This document shows, piece after piece, positions 49,968 to 62,393 of a stretch of 64,000 nucleotides of DNA. This DNA comes from Diatrype stigma (lineage: Eukaryota; Ascomycota; Sordariomycetes; Xylariales; Diatrypaceae). Positions within the stretch are counted from its first letter, which is position 1, and each line of letters begins with the position of its first letter. The notes below the pieces were generated by a model that searched no databases, had not been told where the DNA came from, and saw only the letters and a list, made by a program, of their open reading frames with translations. The DNA is taken from assembly GCA_022225965.2 (NCBI GenBank), contig JAKJXP020000063.1, positions 186,001 to 250,000 on the forward strand, written 5' to 3'. The translations under genes were made by a program, and so were the position numbers.

Positions 49968-52900
49968 TGTGAAAACTTGGCGGTTTTGTTAAATCTCTTC
50001 TTTGTTTTCTGTCTCTAGCAGGAAGCTTGGGCTTGGATAGCACTGAATGAAGCCGTACGGAAGGCTTGGGTGGAAGGAATGTTGTTAGTATTGGTGTATA
50101 AGGAATGTATAGTGTCTTCTAGACACAGGCCTGGTGGCAAAAAGGAGTGTGTTTTCCTGCTCCTGGAGGTAAAACCGTCGTATGGTGATAGTTCGAGAGT
50201 ACTCTTCGGTTCTGGACAGACGGACGCATCGCTCTATTCATATAGAGCTGAGCCGTATGGGCTTTTGCACCCAGCTCAGCTGCCGGGATCATACCCAAAG
50301 CCCTCGTGGTCTCATTCGCCAGTATTCGCCATCGACTGCAGCGCCCCTGTGAGCAAATCCATGGCTGCTGCGCAATCACCTACCCAGCTCTGCGTACAGA
50401 CGACTCGAGCTTCCCATTAGGGATGTTTCAGAGCCTTCTGCTCAGTAAACAAGTGACCAACACGCCCGCTTGCGGTTCTGAACACCATGTTGGCGGGAGG
50501 CGTGGGCTGATTGGAGCATGTGCTTGGCCCGAGATTCCCTAATGGGACTAGCCAGGCACGAGAGATGGATGGACGCCGGGATCTGGGTGATGCGGCCTGA
50601 CGGCCCTTCTCAGTCGGCCGTTCGGCGGTCCTGTGTGATCGGCGACCGGCCGGCTCCTGTATCAAGTGTATATTGACAACGTAGAGACGCTCGCATCTTC
50701 AAGGCGCATCCCTCAACTTAAAATGGAAGGCAAGGATAGGCATGCTGCCGATCGCGCACTTATTCTGGGCGTATTCTCCGGATCGTTAGATGCAGAGCAG
50801 GGTGTTAATTATTAATAGTTGCGACCTTCCTATTGGATCTCTAGATATAGGCGTGACCCCCTGAAAATAGCGGCACGGACATGATCGTTCCTTGTGGGTC
50901 AGAACGAGACCAAGGAAACGGTACGATTGGGTGATCTCGGCTTATTAAGCCTCACGATCCCGAGCTAACCTAGACTATGTTCCAACGACTCTCCAAACGA
51001 CTTCGATGTTTTAGTCGATGTTTCATCCAATGCCGTCTCGAGCGAATGAGATCTCTCAGATGACATGTCCATCTACCGAGAAGTTGGAACTTCCAGACTG
51101 AGACTGACTGGATGCTCAATGAGACCCCGGATTTTACGGGTCATAAGAACCCACTCACGATTGAGACATTCGGCTCCAGAAAGACAAAGATCTCCCTCCC
51201 TTGTCAGCGGGCTTAGATAGTACCCATTATTTTGAGGCTGAATGGTATGCCCTTTTGACATCAAGGCAGTCAGGCTATCAATTCCCGCGTGAGTTCGCTT
51301 TCTGATGTTACTATTATACGTGAGATGTCAATTTGTGTCAAGAGTTACTACTGGTAGCCTCAACCGATCCATGTAGTAAGCCATGTGCGGCGTACATGCA
51401 TACACCATGTTCCAACAAAACCCCTAACAGTAACCTCTAGTCAAAAGCGGGCTGACGATCTCTACTGATATAAGTAGGTACATCCCACCTCCATCTTTCA
51501 TATATAGCAACGTCGTTTGGCATCTACCTCTGACCTGCGTGGTCTTGCGTGCTGTGCCGTAAGGCCACATCGATGTACTAGGCGGGAGGACCATGCTCAA
51601 AATGAGCAGCCATTCTCGTTCTGTGTGTGATTAGTGCCTCGGGACCGATACAACAAGGCTTGTGAAGCTCGCGAGGCTCGTGGCCAGCTCTTTCCTTTAT
51701 GCCATTCATATACAACTTTTGGAGCATATTGCCCAGGATATGACACCACAATTGGGATATTCCAGACATTGAGAAATCAGCTCGGTGACTAGTTATTCAA
51801 GGGTGGGTTCGGAGCCTCGATTCAATGAACTACCCATCTACAGAGAGAATTGAACTCGGAGTTGGCTGACGGTGTAACAAACATATATATATAAAGAAAC
51901 ACGGCAATGGAGAAAGCCAAGGACACGACCATCGGTGTCTTTCCTTCTTGTCTTATCTGAAGTTTCATGTTTAGCCAAAGAGGACCGCCACGCGCCAACT
52001 TCCCATGTGCTTGGAATTTGGAAATCAACGCGCCAAGCCATGCACGTCAAGTCGTGCAGCATCAAGCCTCGATCACATGATTTCCGCGTTTCGCATTGTA
52101 GATATAGATATAAGAGCATCCATATATCCGGTAGGTAGGTAGTCAAGCCTGCCCGGCTTTATGCACCCTCCGCCCCCCCCCCCCCCCCCCCCTTTTTTTT
52201 TTCCCACGCCCTTTCGTCAGAGACTGAGACAGTCTTGACTCTGTGACCGCCATTGAGTAACCACCTAACTATATGATTCACACGAAATTCCTCGTCCCAC
52301 GGAGAGAAACCCATATTGAATCCTGAAGCGAGCGCTTGCGCGGCCTGATCCATATCGATCGCCTATTTCAAGACTCGCTACTTACTTAGACTGCATGCCT
52401 ACTAAATGATATTCCCGATGCTATTTATATTCAGCCACCCACCCCGGCCTGCGTGGAACCGACTAGTAATACCTATCTAACCGCACGGAAGCCATCGATT
52501 CGTAACTTGTCTGGGGAAAACCTCTCGGGGGCTATGTTGGTACAACATATCGCATTCAGTCATTAGATTTGTATTGCTTCCATGTCTAAATTCGTCCTCT
52601 ATCTATCATACCTCGTAGGGTCGTACAGATCCTTATCTAAATAGTTACTAAGCTTTACATAGTTGTGTTATACATACATGAGGGAGTAGGAGAGAGCGTG
52701 TGTGAAAGAGAGAAAGAAAGAAAGAGAGCAAGCGAGCGTGTAGATCTCTCCTTTTCGGGTCGAGGTATTTATCATCATAATCATCACAAGGGATCATTCG
52801 CATCCCCCCTTTTTCGTCTTTTATATTGTCTGTTTTTCTTTTTTGTAGTTTATTCTCATTTTTTTCATTCATTCATTCATTCCTTGCTCTTGAGCCCGAA

Positions 52901-53077
52901 GCGTTCCGAGTCCGAAGCGGCTGCCTTTGCATGTCGGCAAATGTGGAAGTATAACTAGGTACCTAGGTAATCATATAGTATAAATCCCCGTCGTGAATTA
53001 TCATACCCAAATTCAAAATCACATTTCACACTTTCATTCATCACATCTCGTTTTCTCATTTCAGAATCAGAGTCAGG
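49968..53077. other. Intergenic region between the MFS and GH16 genes
   Basis: Promoter side of the GH16 gene, with a TATA-like TATACATT about 130 bases upstream, and 3' flank of the transporter gene. A C20 run followed by T10 lies at 52173-52202, and a GAAAGA/AGAGAG-rich patch near 52700. No gene is seen. Confidence 0.55.
52173..52202. repeat. C20-T10 homopolymer pair
   Basis: Twenty C followed directly by ten T in non-coding sequence. Run lengths could be affected by sequencing. Confidence 0.9.
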
Positions 53078-55169
53078 TCAGGTCGTATCAAAGAAGCTCA
53101 CCTGCTTCCTCAGCAGATCCAGGTCCACCAGGCCCATGACGCGCCCGTCCCAGCGCTTGACCGTCTCGCCCACCCACCACCACGCGGCGCACGCCCCGGC
53201 CGCGGCCGCGATCTGCGCCGCGCCCAGCCCCACGGCGACCGCCCGCAGCCCGTCCCACGACCACGCGCACCCCGGCACGGCCAGGACGAAGGCGCCGGCG
53301 GCCAGGCTGCGCAGACAGGCCAGCGCGCCGTGCATGTCGGCCGTGTTGCGCAGGCCGACCAGGAGGCTCGGGCTCGTGAAGGCCGTCGACTGCTGGATGG
53401 CCGGGCGCACGACCGCCGCGTCCAGCACCAGCGAGCCGGCGCCCACGAGCCCCAGCAGGAGCGAGGCGACGGGGAAGCTTAGGCGGTCGCCGAGGTAGCC
53501 TAGGTCCCAGGGCGAGCCGGCGTTGGCCGAAGCGGAGGCGGGGGAGGGGGCCCGGATCTGCATGGTGCCCTGGATGTACAGACCGAACGCGAAGAGGCCT
53601 GCCGAGGCAACGGCGGTGCCCGTCGCGACGGCCGCGACGTGAACAGTCCTCGTGAAGCGCTTCATCGCATGGGGGAATGCGAACGTGGCAGCAACGGCGG
53701 CGGCGGTCGTAAGCAGGAAGGGTCCCGTCATCAGCACGCCCAGCGCCGGCGCCGTGAGCATGAACGGCATGGGCGAGAATAGCAGGGCGAGGCAACTGGC
53801 CAAGCTCCAGAGGCCGACGTGGGGCAGCATCGTAGCGATGAACAGAAGCGCCGTTGTGGGGGCAACCAGGGCCCGCGGCGCCTGCAGCACGAGGTGCCAG
53901 TCGACCACCGGCTCGGCGGCTCGGTAGAAGGGCCACGGCTTCATCTTGGCGAGGTAAGCCCGGGCAGCTTCCCCAGTGAACTCCACGTGTGGCCATCGGG
54001 CTTCGGCTTCGGCCCGGGCCGTCGCGGGCATGGTGGGGTAGTAGCTGGAGCGGTCGAAGACAGTTTCGGGCGCACCGAAGACGAGCAGGAGGATGGCGAT
54101 CGATAGGAAGCCGCCGATGATCTTGAATTGCCTCGTGAAGCCGTGGGGACTGGCAGACACCACCCCGCCTAGGAGGGGGGAGCCCCAGGTGCTAGCAGTA
54201 GCCACGATGTGGTAAATCGTGGTCTTGAGCTGACGCTCGTGTTCAAAGTAAGTGTCCTGGATGGACGAGAGGACGAGGGTCTCGAAAGCACCCCATCCTA
54301 ATCCCTGGAACACTCTGGCTATCATGTGTTCAGAAAAGCTGCCCAGCATATTGATATTTAACATAACACCAGTGAACATAAGAAGGATCGAAACAAAGTA
54401 GACGGGTCGTTTCCCAACAATCCTGGCTACGATCGAGCTTAAGAGTCCAGTAAAGGCGGACACCATCAAGGGAACAGCCGTAAGTGCGACCGCTGTTGTA
54501 TATGACACATTATATCTCATCGCTACGGCGCTGTGGCTGCTGATGAAGGCTGTCTTCATGACACCTATTAGTGTGACTATGAGTAGCAATACCATGAAGT
54601 TGAGATGTTTTCTCCATATCGGCCAATTCTACACGCAATGGTTAACGCACATGTACGATATAATAAAACATGCCATGATGAAATATCGGTATGGTGATGC
54701 TTACTAAGGGATCAAGGGGGTCATCACTCGGCTGCGGAGAAAGCTCCACGCCGGAGGATTTACCCGTACCATACTTGATAGTCCTCTTCGTCTCTGCGCT
54801 AGCATAAGACAGGGTCTTGGTTGAAGCCGTCACTGGCCTCGGCCGATCCTTCAACGACGCTGGAGGAGGCGGTGGTGGTATGAACCCCAGCTTAAAGTCG
54901 AGTGGACCAGGAATTTCCCGAATAGGCTCACCCTGTGAGGGAATGAGAAGCTTTGTGGCGCTCCCTGGCCACGTTGGAGACGATACACTCCGTGGCGAAG
55001 ATAATGGGCTCTCATAAGTCGGGCTCGGGCTCGCCCTCGGCGATTCCAGCACGGCCGGCAGCGGTGGCAGCGTCTTCCGGACGCTCACGCTCAGCCTGGG
55101 AGGCTCCGGGAAGCTCTTCTCGATCTCTGATATGTCGATGGTTGACCCTGTGGACTCCGGTCGCGACAT
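53078..55169 (-). CDS. Major facilitator superfamily transporter with long disordered N-terminus
   Basis: Predicted membrane transporter of 671 residues. Reverse-strand exons 55169-54705 and 54628-53078 are joined over a 76-nt intron, restoring the DPL-NWPIWRKHLN junction typical of fungal MFS proteins of the drug:H+ antiporter-like group. Residues 1-155 are a cytosolic, Ser/Pro-rich, low-complexity arm. About twelve hydrophobic segments follow from residue 165. The first six are clear: the N-terminal helix FMVLLLIVTLIG, the loop-2/3 region VARIVGKRPVYFV, and the helix with RVFQGLGWGAFETL. A large loop of roughly 70 residues (SSYYPTMPATARAEAEARW onward) separates the halves. The substrate cannot be inferred, and no biosynthetic or resistance partner lies next to it. 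The part of exon 2 beyond about 54000 is far more GC-rich than exon 1 and the first helices. Confidence 0.92.
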
Positions 55170-58004
55170 GACAACCGCTAACTACTGTTCGTTCTCCCGT
55201 CCTCCTTTCCTTCCAAGTACTTGGGATAATGGCGCAAAGAGTGGATGTTCTCTCTTGTGCTTGAGTGAGCTTCCTTTCGTCGGTCGATCGCTTTGCTCAG
55301 CAGTACAAGTCGACGACGACGTATCTACATTACATGTGCCTGTGTTTTTCGGTGATGTGGTCGATTTGCGAACGAGTGTAAGCCACGAGACAGGTCTGGA
55401 AAAGGAATGGACGTTTGATGATGGCTGCAGAGAGAGGGAGAGGGAAGAAAGGCCAGCTAACCAGGCCAGCGAGAAGGTCAACTTCCGAGAAGCCAAAAGA
55501 TATACGACTACACGCGTAGGATTTGTCCGTGAAAGTGGGGTGGCTGACGGGAGAAGGAAGACTCGGGATCTAGTGGGATAAAAAAGAAAAAGTGGCGGAG
55601 AGCAATAAAAGTCAGCACTTATGCATACGACGGACCCAACCGGGCGTCTATGTACCTTTCACTACCTTGACAGCTTGACTATCTTGGGACTGCTGTTCGA
55701 TCGTCACGAATCACGATTGATCGATGTGATGGACGTTGTTCCACATGCTTACCAGGCACATGCTCGCAAGGTACGATATAGACCCAGACGGTATGTATTG
55801 CTGCTGCTGCTTCGTACGAGTAGTACGACAAAGCAAGGTCAGCCAAGGCAAGCAAGGGTCGTCCCATCACAGTGATGGCATGGCATATGCAATATTCGAT
55901 CTAATGCTGCGCTGCAGACTGCAGAGCTGCAGAGCTGCAGTCTCCGGGAAAGAGAGAAATAGATCGCATGAAATAGGCTGGGGTTGATGGCAACCCCTCG
56001 TTGCTCGCTGTGAGCTCCGGGTCAATGCCATGAATCTCATGCTGGCTATCACCTCAGCATCTCTCTCTTTCTCTCTCGCCCCCCTGCCCTTCCCTAGCAG
56101 CGATCTCTTCAGCCCTTTCTAGTGACTGGCGGAGCTTTGTGATGCTGTTGCTGAGCATCAACATGCCGAGTTTGCTAACGTTTGGGGAGCGGTGAACTAA
56201 AGGCTGAAACTCGAACTGATGCGGGTTTGGTGGGGGTTGGGACCCTCTCTGCCCTACCGGAACTCGCATCACCAGCACGGTCCGTGCTTGGGAACCCCTG
56301 TCGCCATCACGTCGGCGGGTGGCTTTCTGGGCCGCTGGAAAGGATTCCGCCCGCATTACCCGGCTCAACCGTCGCGTTTCTTAGCTGGTATACCCGAGTA
56401 CCTAGTCTAAATGGGGGATGGTCAGGCCCTCTGTGGTCTTTGGGACGTTTATTTTCCAGAGATTTCCTATTCTTTTGCTTTCATTTTTTTCTGATCTGGT
56501 TTCTTTTATTTTCCTTCTTCTTTCTTTTTCGTTTAGCTTGCTTTCTCAGCGCAGCTAGTTCTACTCTCACCGACTTAACATCAGCAGTTATGCCCATCCA
56601 CGATTTACACCACGTCAGTAGCTATTAACTAGCCTGTTCCTTGAAGCTTGGGGTCCAGATGTCGTAGCTTTCTACATAGCGGTGGTAGTAGTTAGGTAAT
56701 GGGGCATGGGAGCATGGGAGCATGGGAGCATGGTGATACGCGGTCGAGCGCGTGTTGGCTCTCGGGGGTTCTTTTCTATTCGCCAGCTCTCCCCGACGGG
56801 ACTTCCTCTTTTTCGTGGAGCTGTCGCGGTCTAGGTTTCTGGCAGCCCTGACAGGCAGGCCCGGTGACACAGAACGCAGGTAGATTCATGCAGGAACCAG
56901 ACGGTACCTGCAGGAAGAAAAAGCGAAAAAGCGCGATAGTGGGATGCAGACTCCTGGACCGTACATATGTTCGCCGAGCATCCCTCGCTCGGGTTCCAAA
57001 TTTCTTTTCCTTTTCTCCTCTCTCCTCCGTCTTCCTCCTTTCTGATTCGTCTCTGTAGGTAGTATGCAACCTTTTTGGGCTTTCGCTAGTTCCTGTCAGC
57101 GAGGCTGACTGCAGCAGAGTGCAGCATGGGCCAAGACCTCGTATCGAGTTTTGTCTCCCTCACTTTTTTCAATAGCGGGTTCGTATGGAGTCATTATACA
57201 TAAATAATGCATCCGAATGGATGTGTGTATTCCTGCCTATGGAACCCGAACTGGACCATCCTGCCTCCTTCTGTAATTGCCCGCAAATACCAAGAACCTC
57301 TCGCGACCCGCGGGGTATCGCGAGCCAATTATAACTGGTGCAGACACTATGCTGTTGGTACAAATAAAAGATCTGACCATACATATGCACTGAGAATATT
57401 GAATTCTGGGCCATCATAGAGATTGCAGAAAGGGTGTTTTTCTATTGGAAGATGGGGGAAGGCGTACAGTTGGAGTTGAACCTTGGATACCATAGGTGGA
57501 AATTCGATATGACTGAATGATTTACTTCTGTTGGCGTACGTATTATCGTCTCTACATCCCCATATATACCACAGACCACCTACATGTTCTCGGAAATCTT
57601 GGGCGATCGACCCGTAGTCTAACGCAAGTCCTTCTCAAAGCACGAGCTTTGCTTGGGCTTCACAGGTCCGTCCCAACAGCAATTGGGTATTGGGTACCAA
57701 ATGTGGTCTTTATGCCAAGCTTTGCGATGTATGATCGTCCCTTACCGTATGACGCAACGATTAGTCTGTATCGACCAGTAGTTCATGTCATGTCCGCTTT
57801 CGCATGTTCGCATAACTATGTCGCAGGATGGTGGGCGAGAGGGTGCTGATGGGTTTCACGCATAACCTGTCACGTGAGACGCGGAACAGAAGAAGAGCTT
57901 CGCAGGAGGGAGTCCACCTTCTCCCAAAACTCAGTATTCATGAGAGCTTTTCTATGCGCTATTCAGTCGTCCTCTGGTTGGATCCTTGCTCTTGATATGG
58001 GGTC
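55170..58004. other. Intergenic region between the F-box and MFS genes
   Basis: No recognised gene. It holds a GCTGCAG-rich imperfect palindrome (55915-55942), pyrimidine-rich stretches (56450-56540, 56995-57050) and an 8-nt tandem repeat at 56705-56733. A 148-codon frame at 56182-56628 (+) turns Phe-rich only because of the T-rich tract and is not taken as a gene. Confidence 0.55.
56705..56733. repeat. 8-nt tandem repeat, unit CATGGGAG
   Basis: Three and a half direct copies of CATGGGAG in non-coding sequence. Confidence 0.9.
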
Positions 58005-58999
58005 TCATATGGGGGACATCATGACTGCTTTACCTGTCGGATATACCTGCTGAGCCAGCGAATGTTCAAGACTCAACAGAAGCTGATTAGTGCGAACCAA
58101 TAACTCTGTGACAGGGTTAGTCGATGCTGCCGATGGGTTCAAGATATTATTCTGGCTTACCTTCATACTGCAGTACGTATGATGCTGGCGGTTCTTCGTT
58201 AGCATCTACGAACACTGGTGCGTGGGGGCTGTCCTTCGTGACGACACGGAACTTCAAACCGATGTCTTTCGCGGCACTGGTCCAAATTATGGGCTCGTCG
58301 TCCTCCCCAATGTGCCCTGCGCGCTGTTGGCTTCCAGTTGGACTCCTTGCCTGGGTGTCTAGCCAGCTCCGAAATACCCTGACCCAGCCGTCGGTTACGT
58401 TAGCGATACTCAGAAACAGGCCTCGTCTCGGGCCAACTTTGATGAGGCTGGCTACGGTGCAGAGCTGTGAAAAGCGCTCGCCAGCGTCAAGATGGATGTC
58501 GTGTGTTGGCAACTCCTCAGCTAGCGGGTTTTCCGCCCCTTCCGCCCCTTCTGCTGCCCTTCGGGTAGGGTACCTAACGCGGGGTCGCAAATGCTCATCG
58601 CTGAGGTAAGGGCGGAAGCGCGTGTAGAGCGCATTCATGTCTCCAAATTTCACGTCCTGGCCTGCTTCATCCAACCCATCTGTGCCGAGGTACTCGCAGA
58701 ACAAGGTAGGCGTCGATATCTTGACACTTGGATGATAGCATTCAAGGATCATCTCGTGATCCTTCAGAAGGGAGGCCTCGTGGAGGCGAGAGTAGTGGAG
58801 GCGGCCGACCGCCGCCGCGAGACGCCGACTAACGGCGGCGAGAGGCAGCAACTTGCGAGTAGGGAACAAAGATAAGATCTGGATGAGGACCTTGGGAGAG
58901 GGGTTAGTGGCGTGGTGCTAGATACACGCGTCCTTCGTACGCGGGGTCTTTCCTTACCTCGTTCGGGAGGGAGTAGAGGGGTGTTGGGGAAGACGCCAT
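58005..58999 (-). CDS. F-box domain protein
   Basis: Predicted substrate-recognition subunit of an SCF ubiquitin ligase (F-box binding Skp1), 290 residues. Reverse-strand exons are 58999-58958, 58890-58161 and 58105-58005, with introns of 67 and 55 nt, both with CTAAC branch sites. The F-box occupies about residues 8-50 (LYSLPNEVLIQILSLFP, then AVSRRLAAAV). The first exon codes only 14 residues and lies in another frame from the longer open frame that overlaps it at 58764-59372. The LPNEVLIQIL continuity across the junction shows that the short exon is right. No leucine-rich or WD repeats follow; the rest resembles the uncharacterised single-domain F-box proteins common in fungi. An AEGAEGAE patch sits near residue 100. 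The short third exon (GAG joined to LLVRTNQLLL) is a reasonable but less certain prediction. Confidence 0.85.
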
Positions 59000-60806
59000 A
59001 GTTGGTACCGAGTAGCTGAGCAGCGCGGTGTAACTCCGAGGGACCGAGGATATCTAGATCTATCTCAATCAGGCTTGATATGAGCTCAGCACCAGCAAGA
59101 GCTGGTGATATGTAGGCGAAATCCTGAAGCTTATGCGTCGGCGATGCACCAATGGGACTCCAGCCGGATGTCAGTCGCAGTAATCGCCCATTCGTGTACA
59201 ACAGATCGATCGGCCAGGCCAAGATATAGGCTCTCAGTAAAGTGGCAGCAAGTACCCTTCGAGTGGTGTAGGCCCCTTTCTTCAACGATGTAAACGTAAA
59301 ATCAAGACTGTTCACGATACGACTAAGGGGCGGTGGAGCGCTGAGAATACAACGCTCGCTGACTGTCAACACTCCGCGTGTCCGGAAGAAAGTATGTGCA
59401 GCAGATTGATGAATCAGTGATGTTTGGGTATTTATCTTATATTAATAGGGAAGTGTTTAGAGGCGGCTAACTTAGGCAGTGGTCAGTAACAACAAGAATG
59501 ATGATGATTGTTTCTGTGGCTGATTGATCACCACTTTCGAAGCACATACACTGATACAATACATACAATGTAGTTGTACTTATGTGGTAGTAAGTGAGGC
59601 TGCTACCGTGTTCAATTGCATGCAAGTGACGACGACAGAACATTCCGGAGACAGTATGTAGCAAGAAATGCACTGTCGTATCCAACTGTACAGCTACTGT
59701 ATGTACTACCTACTTACCTTACCGTTGGTCCCTCACCCCCTCTGCCCCTCCAGGCATGCTTCAGCTGCTCTCTGCTGCCCGGCATGTCAGGATGCCCGTC
59801 TATAATAAATGGAAGTCTGGAAGTACCCAATAATCCAGTCTAACCGCAGCATCTACCAATCAAAATCTCGTATATATATATGTGTGTAGTCCTAACTAGC
59901 AGATAACCAATCAGCCAGTCTCGATCCTCCGTTCTGGCGATAGATAACCACATGTACCTAGGTACCTACTTAGCTATAGCTTTGTCGCTCAGCTACGGTC
60001 TTAGTCATGCCACCTATCTTATACCTATCTCAGAACTGAGGCGTCAACGACTGGCTAGAACTCTGAATGTGGTGTTCTTTACTTCACCGTTAGCTTCTTG
60101 AAGTATTTTGGTATTCTTCAGCTATCCATTCACTAGACTGACTTGACCGCTTGTGAGAGCTGACGGCCGTTGGACTGACCTACCAGTCCTAGGTACTAGC
60201 GACAAGGCGTGATCGTGCTTCATGCCATTCTTCTCCGGGAGAGCGCCTCTATAAGTCCCTCGGACGATATCGACCTGACTGCTTCTGGATGCTCTTCACA
60301 TGGCAATTCTACATACCCTCGCGGTCATGTATGGATGGGACATGGGTTTGGGGTTTGTTGCCCTTCTTCTTTCGTTCTCTTTCTCAATACGTGCCCGACT
60401 TCGCGATAGGTCTTCTTGTCCATCAGGTGCGGACAGATACGAAGGGGTTGATGCTACTTATCTAATACGGCGTCGGCAGTTATAGCTGATATGTTTTTTA
60501 CATCATTCTAGGCCAATGATCTGCGTTCCATGATGAGTTGCATACCTAGGTAAGAAGGTTGTCCGAATTCGACCAAGGCGAGGCAAAGCCTGGCCAGATC
60601 CAATGCGTCTTGATGGCAACCATCGAGCTTGGCATCTGAAAGTGAATAGTGACATTTCTATCTAGCCATGGTGGTGTTCCGGCGACAATTCTACCTTGGT
60701 GTTTTGCCACAGGCCAGTCAAGGGCTGGGAAAGGACTGGGAAAGATATCTGTTACTGCCTGATCACGGCTATTCGCTCTCCTATATCGTCGAAAGCAGCT
60801 TGATAA

Positions 60807-61304
60807 AGGCGCATAGACATGCACATGCGGACATATGATCTGATCTGCTCAGAGATCCCGGATCGCCAGCTGTATCGGGACATTTCAGTGCCTTTGCGCC
60901 AAGACGTAAAAATGGTATCTCGACTTATATACGATGTCATGGCAAATATCTGCGATGAATCTCTTTTTGGTGTCGGATGCCCCCGCGTTCTCTACATCTC
61001 ACAAGAGTCCCTTGACATGGAACTGGCCCCAGTTTAGTCTTCGGGGCATCAAGGTGTTGTGTTCCTACTGGACAAACCATCACACCAATACAGCATCAAT
61101 ACGACTGGGACATCGTCGATGCTGGGTCCGGCTGCAAGGCCCCCAACAGTTGCATTCGATCAGAGCGAAGCTGAGGCTTCATTGCATACTGAAGCCTTCG
61201 AGGTTTCCCTTATCCCCCAATCGCGAGCCAATCCCCATGGTTCTGACGCCACCGCTATACCTATCTCTTTTGACACCCACCCAGTTACTTTCCTTTTGGT
61301 ATAG
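60807..61304 (+). pseudogene. Possible decayed coding fragment with one in-frame stop
   Basis: One frame runs from 60807 to a stop at 61302-61304 with a single interruption, TAG at 61035-61037. The two halves read like ordinary protein (for example EIPDRQLYRDISVPLRQDV before the stop and FDTHPVTFLLV at the end), with balanced composition and no repeat. The interrupting TAG would be CAG before one C-to-T change, the type of change made by repeat-induced point mutation, but one site proves nothing. I recognise no family. It could equally be chance, or a spliced exon of an unseen gene. Confidence 0.25.
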
Positions 61305-62352
61305 GTAGACTAGCTTCCTAGATGTTACGTTGAGCTATGCAATGCGATCGCTCGGCCCGGGTGGTGTCGGGCGTCAAGCTTGTGTCTGAGTCTGACCATC
61401 CGTTCTGAACTCGGTGCAAAGTATTCCAGTCATGCCCCGACTTACATTCTTCTAGCTCCCGCACGACAGCCAGTGGGGTTAGGGGGCTCAAAGACGCGGT
61501 ACGGCTATCCCATGAAGTAAATCTTCAGGACTTGCATAATGAAACATTGCACGGGATACCTAACCGTCCACAAAGTGTTGCTTCACGGGGTGAGGCGAAG
61601 GGCGAAGAGACGTTGGTGGTAATGAATGGAGGGCATTGTATAATGACTGGCAGGTTGTTCGCTAAATAGCCAATCCCGGTCGCGTATAGCTAAAGTCAAA
61701 GGCTACGGGCAAGGTTCAACCGGCAGCTCAACGCTGCCGCCAACCCTCCCCCCCTTGCGTTGCGGTCTCCTGGTCCGTACCCGACAACAGTGGCGTCGCA
61801 CGAGATGCAGGGTGATTTTCCCCCGTCAGAACTCAAACTCCAGGAATTATGACAGAGGCTGCCATCCGACGTGGATCAGTTGGCAGATCTGAAGCTGCAT
61901 CTTGATTGCCGGGGACATGTCTGCGGCCGCTCTCAAATACTGACCTCTCGTAGCCGCAGGATTTACCTGGCCTGGTGTGGGAAGGGAAGTGCAGTCATCC
62001 TGCAATGAGACGCCGGGTTTTCAGTCTCACCCTTTCGCATTCCATGGGGGGGTCTGGGACGGGCCCATGGCCATGGCCTGCTGCCCGCTGTCTATTGGAC
62101 CTTGGTGTCTATCGTCATCTTTCCTGCAGGCTGATAATGCTAGCTGATGACCCCGCAAGAAACTATTACGCATCAGGTCATCAATTACTCAACACAGATT
62201 GTCTAAGAGAGAGAGGGAGAAAGGAAGAGACCGCGGGGCCACCCGGCCGGCATCCTTCTAAGATTCTACCCAGGTTTTGCACTCACATGACGGCAAGAAT
62301 ATTGCCGTAGTTTAACCTCCTGTGGGGCGGACGGGTGACCATGGCTAAACGA

Positions 62353-62393
62353 ACCCGGTGGTGCTAACACGGTGGTGCTAACCCGGTGGTGCT
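62353..62393. repeat. 14-nt tandem repeat, three copies
   Basis: Unit ACCCGGTGGTGCTA is repeated three times in direct tandem with one substitution (ACAC for ACCC in the second copy) and a truncated third copy. Non-coding. Confidence 0.85.

Noticed and set aside
57465..57500. Reverse-strand GGTTCAACTCC resembling a tRNA B box
   Set aside because: No 5-bp T stem, no anticodon arm and no acceptor stem could be matched around it.
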